Shown here: in pieces, positions 59,098 to 64,000 of the stretch | Position numbering within the stretch: the first letter of the stretch is position 1 | Layout of the letters: every line of letters starts with the position of its first letter | Notes under the pieces: generated by a model | Told to the model about the DNA's origin: nothing | The model's input: the letters and a program-made list of their open reading frames with translations, nothing else | Database searches by the model: none | Translations under genes and position numbers: made by a program | DNA from: Dillenia suffruticosa | Lineage: Eukaryota; Streptophyta; Magnoliopsida; Dilleniales; Dilleniaceae | DNA: 64,000 nt | Reading direction: 5' to 3' | Assembly: GCA_033439265.1 (NCBI GenBank) | Contig: JAVTVX010000020.1 | Coordinates: forward strand, 16,572,001 to 16,636,000

Positions 59098-59240
59098 CAT
59101 ATTACTATATAACTCCGCGAAATAGTAGTAAGTATTACTACAATGTTCTATATAACTCCCCATGAAGTAGTAGTAAGTATTACTTCCATGTTTTATATAA
59201 CTTTGTGAAATAGTAGTAAGTATTACTACCATGTTACTAG
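59098..59240 (+). repeat. Three tandem ~58-bp repeats
   Basis: Units around TATATAACTCCGCGAAATAG followed by TAGTAAGTATTACTACAATG occur three times in a row with small differences. Confidence 0.85.
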
Positions 59241-60944
59241 ATCGAGCGCATACCTACACGGCACAAGCAAGCTAGAGCCTGAAGGCATGGGCACGGTGGT
59301 GCGGCAAGGGAATTTTAACAAATGGTAGGCAATAATTGTATAACATTTATATAATATGGTATAGTAACAAATGGTAATTGATTTTTAACAAATGGTAACA
59401 AACACTTTTACTTTTATATCATGTAGGATATGGTAATAAATGATAAAAAGTGATATATAATAACTAACAAATGGTAACATACTACAAGTGCATTTGAGAA
59501 TTGCCAACATAATAATTGTATAAATTTTATATAATATGACATGATAAGAACAAGTGATTTTTATACTTTTATTCTCTACCGTGTGCAGTAAGGCAATAAT
59601 ACTATAAAATTTGTATAAAATGTAGCCCAACATGGAAACTAATGTTACACAAACATAACAAGTCTTAAACGTCATATTACTAAACTAATGGGAAAATAAC
59701 ACATATGGAAATATTTAAAAGAAGAAAGATGGGTATTCACTATAACTAAAACAATTACTAAAGTTCGAACGATTAAATAAAAGCCTGTCAAAAATTAAAA
59801 AAAGGCTATGAAAAATAATAATACATCCTGATAAATTTGTAAATGAAAAACAGGCAGAAAAAGATGGCGCGGATAGATTTATTTTGAACATTTGTCTCGC
59901 GGGTGCCCATGGACTGTGTATGCGCTGTGGGCGCGCAGACATATGCAATAAATGTTACTATATTTTATCATCATTTATATTTTTATGTTAGTAAATGTTA
60001 TTATCTTTCACGTTCATTACACAACCGCATATGATTTATATAATATATCATCTTCCCAAACAAATTTATTAATTAATACCACTACTGTCTTTCAATTGAA
60101 AAAATCACTTACTATATAATTTTTACTACTTACCTTCCTGTCATCTAACCATTTGTTACATATTATATAAATTTTATATAATTATTATCTTACCATTTGT
60201 TACATTTGTTTAAAATCACCTATTACCATGTCATATTATACATTACTACTTGTTATATGAAATTATTATATATCACTTGTTATCATTTATCAATAGACGA
60301 AAGAGGAGGGGAGGAAGTGAGAGGAAACCGATATATTTGATGTAAAATTAGTTACTCACTTATGAATAATAAAGATAAAAATGACAAATTAATTATTTAA
60401 TTTAAATACAAATCGTATATAATAAAATTTGTAAAATAATTTAATAAATTTATTTCTTCATATCATATATTAGTAATAGAACATTGTTTAGGATTATTTA
60501 AATTTAATAATTATTTGATATTAGTAATAGAACATGATTATGATTATTGAAATTAGTAATTATTTGATATTGAAATAGAACATGAATATTGAAACAATAT
60601 AATTTATAGTTATATTATATTTGCCAAACAACATATTTATGTTTCAACTCAATTGAGTGCTAATTGATTCAAATATTGAGAGTTTATGTTAGCGCCAAAT
60701 GTTAAAAATCTATTTGCGCCTTTTTAAATCTATCCGCACCTTTTTTTCCCTCCTTTAGAAATTTATTAGAACACTTTAATTTTTTATGGGCTTTTTAAAA
60801 TTTTTAACGCTTTTTTTTCTTTAAATGTATAGTTATAGTTTGGAATGCAATAGTTATAGTGAATAGCTCTTCGAATAGTTATAGTGAATACCCTCTCCAA
60901 TGTTTATATGTTTCATATTTGTTATTTTATCGTTAGTTCAGGTT
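59241..60944. other. CACTA-3 mostly AT-rich body with small GC patches
   Basis: 59245-59310 holds one diverged copy of the 61-kb minisatellite unit (CACAAGCAAGCTAGAGCC then GGCATGGGCACGGTGGTGCG). 59885-59942 is another GC-rich patch (GGGCGCGCAGAC). The rest is AT-rich with TTACCATTTGTTA-type words. 60590-60930 recurs in part at 62470-62770. No gene. Confidence 0.6.
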
Positions 60945-61612
60945 AGAGCTGGCACAAGCAGGTTAGAGCCGATTGGCATGGGCACCATGGTGCGGCATGA
61001 GACATAAACTACCGGTACAAGCAAGTGAGGTAAGGGCAAAGTGGTACGGCATGAGGTATAAACCGGCGGCACAAGCAGGAGTGAGCGGGGAGGCATGGGC
61101 ACCATGGTGCGGCATAAGGCATAAACCGCCGACACAAGTAGTAAGGCAAGGGCAAAGTGGTATGGCATGAGGCATGAACCGGCGGCACAAGCAGGCTAGA
61201 GCTGGGAGGCATGGACACTGTGGTGCGGCATGAGGCATAAACCGCTGGCACCAATTGGTGAGACAAGGGCAAAGTGGTGCGGCACGAAGCATGAACCGGC
61301 GACACGAAGCATGAACCGGCGGCACGAAGCATGAACCGGCAACACAAGTAAGCTAGAGCCGGGAGGCATGGGTACCGTGGTGCGGCATGAGGCATAAACC
61401 ACCGGCACAAGCAGGTGAGGCAAGGGTAAAGTGGTGCGTCATGAGGCATGAACCGACGGCATAAGCAAGCTGAGCCGGGAGGCATAGGTGCCGTGGTGCG
61501 GCATGAGGCATAAACCGCTGGCACAAGCAGTGAGGCAAGGGCAAAGTGGTGCGGCATGAGGCATGAACCGGCGGCACAAGCAAGCTAAAGCCGGGAGGCA
61601 TGGGCAGTGTCC
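60945..61612 (+). repeat. GC-rich minisatellite, about five ~117-bp dimeric units
   Basis: Units begin GTGCGGCATGAGGCATAAAC near 60990, 61108, 61223, 61380 and 61496. Each contains two half-units (AAACCNCCGGCACAAGCAGG, then GAACCGGCGGCACAAGCAAG) and ends GGGAGGCATGGGCACCGTGG. The third unit is expanded by three extra copies of a 20-bp block (CACGAAGCATGAACCGGCG). Minus-strand open frames up to 182 codons in three registers come from the repeat and are not called genes. Confidence 0.9.
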
Positions 61613-62829
61613 TACACTCGCGGGGTATAAATCATAGAACATAGAATTATAAATAATTACAAACGAAAAAAGTTAAAAATTACGGAAATACATTCATACA
61701 TTGATACATGTTCATCACTACATATTCAAGTAAGAAACAAATTAAAAAAACCTAGAATTATAAATAAATACAAATCAAAAAAGTGAAAAAAGTGAAAAAA
61801 ATGAAATGAAAATGAGAATACAGATCCTGAATTATACGAAGTTCTAAACACTTAATTCATATGATAATTTATATTTTAAATTTTATAATTAAGGAATATA
61901 ATAATTAAGTCGTATAACACACTAATATTATATTATACTAATATAATATTTTACTAATTAAATTGGTAATAATTATATTATTTAAATTAATATTGATAAT
62001 TATAATTATAATTAATTTATTAATTTATTAATTTATAAATTTATATTATGAAACTATTTATAATTTGTTATAATTTATAGTTCTATTATTAAATATAATA
62101 AATGTATCATATAATACTATAATCCTAAGAACGCATGCATTATTGCACACCCAGCACAACCACCCTTGCCCCGCGGCACTGTCATTTAAGCTTGTGCATA
62201 CATTCTTGCATGCTATAAAATAATAACATTTACTATATGTTAGTAACATTTACTATAAAATTATAACATTTACTATCATATAAGAAATATAGTAAATTTA
62301 TTTGTCTCTCATGATAGAAAGATAGTAACATTTACTTATACTAACCACAATAGTCAAATTAATAGATAATAAGTTGTATGAAATAATAATATTAAATTAT
62401 AGTAATATAATGTTAATCAAATAATTTTGATAATCATAATTATAATAAATTTATAAATTTATATTGTGAAATAATATAATTTATACTTATATTATATTAG
62501 GCAAACAATATATTTATGTTTTGCGCGCTTGTGTTATACCGTCATTCATATTCAAATATTTCAAGCGAAGTCGCGGGAAATGTTGAAAATCAATGCGTGT
62601 GTTTTTTTTCCCTCTTTGACAAATTTATTAGGAGACTTAAATTTTTAATGGGATTTTTAAAATTTTTACCATATGGTTATAGTTTAGAATGGAATGGTTA
62701 TAGTGAATACTCTGTGAGTAGTGTTTCATATGTATTATTTTATTGTTACATGTGTAATTTTTAACATTATATATTTTCATTAGCATTATTTTCCTTTTTT
62801 TATATAAATTTCAGTTTTAAAAAATATTT
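61613..62829. other. AT-rich CACTA-3 body with a diverged duplicate of 60590-60930
   Basis: No gene. 62470-62770 shares with 60600-60930 the order AATATATTTATGTTT, TTTTTTTCCCTC, AATTTATTAG, TTTTTAATGGG, GGTTATAGTT and GGTTATAGTGAATA. 62120-62215 is a GC-richer patch (CCTTGCCCCGCGGCAC). Confidence 0.6.
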
Positions 62830-64000
62830 GTTACCATACTTGTTACAATTTGTTACAATTTGTACAAAAAGAAAGTAGTAATTATTACCCACTTGTTACC
62901 ACGCGACCCGCTTATTCAATTGTTATCATTGTTACGATATTCTATTATACAAAATTTATATAATTATTGTTTTACCAATTGTTATATTTACATTGGACCA
63001 AAATCAATTGTTACGACTTATGATTATTGTTACTACAATAAAAATTATTGTTATCAGAGTTAAATTGTTACCATTTGTACAAAAAGAAAGTAAAAATTGT
63101 TATCACTTGTTACCACGTGACTCGCTTGGTACCAATTGTTACCATTGTTACGATATTATATTATTCAAAATTTATATAATTATTGTTTTATCACTTGTTA
63201 TATTGGACCAGTATCACTTTTACCACTTATTATCATTGTTACCGTAATAAAAATCATTGTTACCAGAATTAAAGTAATTATTACCGTTTGTTACCATTTG
63301 TATGAAGAGAAAATAGTAATTGTTACCACTTGTTACCACGCAACCCGCTTGTTTCTAATTGTTACCATTGTTACGATATTCTATTATACAAAATTTATAT
63401 CATTATTATCTTACCACTTGTTATATTGGATAAAAATCATTTGTTACCATTTATTATCATTGTTACCATAAAAAAAAATCATTGTTACCAGAATTAAATT
63501 AATTGTTATCATTTGTTACCATTTGTACGAAGATGGTGTAGTAATTGTTACCACTTGTTACCTGCGACCCCCTTATTATCAATTGTTACCATTGTTATAA
63601 TATTCTATTATACAAAATTTATATAATTATTATTTTATCACTTGTTATATTGGACCAATATCACTTGTTACTATTTATTATTATTGTTACATAATAAAAA
63701 TCATTGTTATTGAAATTAAACTAATTGTTACCATTTGTACAAAAAGAAAGTAGTACTTGTTACCACTTATTACCACGCGACCTGTTTGTTACCAATTGTT
63801 ACAATTGTTACAATTGTTACAATTGTTACGATTTTCTATTATACAAAATTTATATAATTATTGTCTTATCACTTATTATATTGAATCAAAATCACTTATT
63901 ACCACTTATTATCATTGTTACTATAATAAAAATCATTGTTACCAGAATTAAACTAATTGTTACCGTTTGTTACCATTTGTACGAAGAGGAAGTAATAATT
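62830..64000 (+). repeat. ~220-bp tandem repeats, at least five copies, running off the window
   Basis: The marker GTTACCATTTGTACAAAAAG (or close) recurs near 62850, 63070, 63290, 63520, 63730 and 63970, each followed by TTGTTACCACGCGACCCGCT, TTCTATTATACAAAATTTAT and ATTGTTACCAGAATTAAA. Spacing 209-241 bp. It is made of smaller TTGTTACCA words, and could be the right subterminal array of CACTA-3. All ORFs here are repeat artefacts. Confidence 0.88.

Larger units (their letters stand above)
57046..64000. mobile_element. CACTA-3: En/Spm-type element, left end and body, runs off the window
   Basis: Starts CACTACAACAGAAATGGC inside the gypsy-3 LTR; ACA precedes it as the presumptive target duplication. 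The first 200 bp are similar to CACTA-1 (GACGGACGAAAACCG, GTCGGGATAG, GTTGGAGCATGTTA). It has left subterminal repeats, a minus-strand exon pair, GC-rich minisatellite and long TTACCA-type tandem repeats. The right terminus is not in the window. Confidence 0.85.

Noticed and set aside
60938..61642. A 182-codon minus-strand ORF with Cys-rich repeats (PVYASCRTT-like)
   Set aside because: It arises from the minisatellite, is open in all three minus registers, and units change register between copies. Coding is not supported.
62830..64000. CRISPR-like array
   Set aside because: Units are over 200 bp with no short repeat/spacer pattern, in a plant transposon context.

Overview
This is nuclear DNA of a flowering plant from a transposon-dense, AT-rich, probably heterochromatic region. 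The evidence is plant-type Ty1/copia and Ty3/gypsy (Tekay/Del-like chromovirus) polyproteins, En/Spm-type CACTA DNA transposons with tnp2 and tnpA-like genes, tRNA-Met-type primer binding sites, and no bacterial or organellar gene order. I find no intact host gene, rRNA, tRNA gene or CRISPR array. Nearly every coding segment is a transposon pseudogene with stops and frameshifts.

Layout. (1) 1-15650: a decayed minus-strand copia element (copia-1), its 3' LTR cut by the window edge, carrying a 7.9-kb CACTA element (CACTA-1, 6037-13960, target duplication CTA). (2) 15651-16146 and 31644-32600: the two halves of a non-repetitive-looking flank, split by copia-2. (3) 16147-31638: a complete plus-strand copia element (copia-2) with a GTACA target duplication, split in its RNase H region by a 9.5-kb CACTA element (CACTA-2, 20420-29934, target duplication AAA) that carries minus-strand tnp2 and tnpA-like genes. 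(4) 32601-57045: a minus-strand gypsy element (gypsy-3). Its 3' LTR is split by a second minus-strand gypsy element (gypsy-2, 33444-49035). Its protease is split by a 1.1-kb CACTA-type element (CACTA-4, 53735-54853, target duplication CAA). Its 5' LTR is split 30 bp in by CACTA-3. (5) 57046-64000: CACTA-3, related to CACTA-1, with GC-rich minisatellites, continuing past the window end.

How the parts work together. The retroelements would encode Gag, protease, integrase, reverse transcriptase and RNase H, and the CACTA elements a DDE transposase plus a terminal-repeat-binding protein. Only CACTA-2 still looks close to a full gene set, and even it has stops. Nesting gives a relative age order: each host element is older than its insert.

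Points beyond routine annotation: the same phase-1 intron-like gap between gag and protease in both gypsy elements; a composite gypsy LTR region containing a second LTR in inverted orientation; a GC-rich block in all four CACTA elements, two of them next to a tRNA-like (box A/box B) module; a near-identical 700-bp tandem duplication in gypsy-3; and an uncharacterised coiled-coil-like exon shared context in CACTA-3. I did not find a clearly novel biological system.
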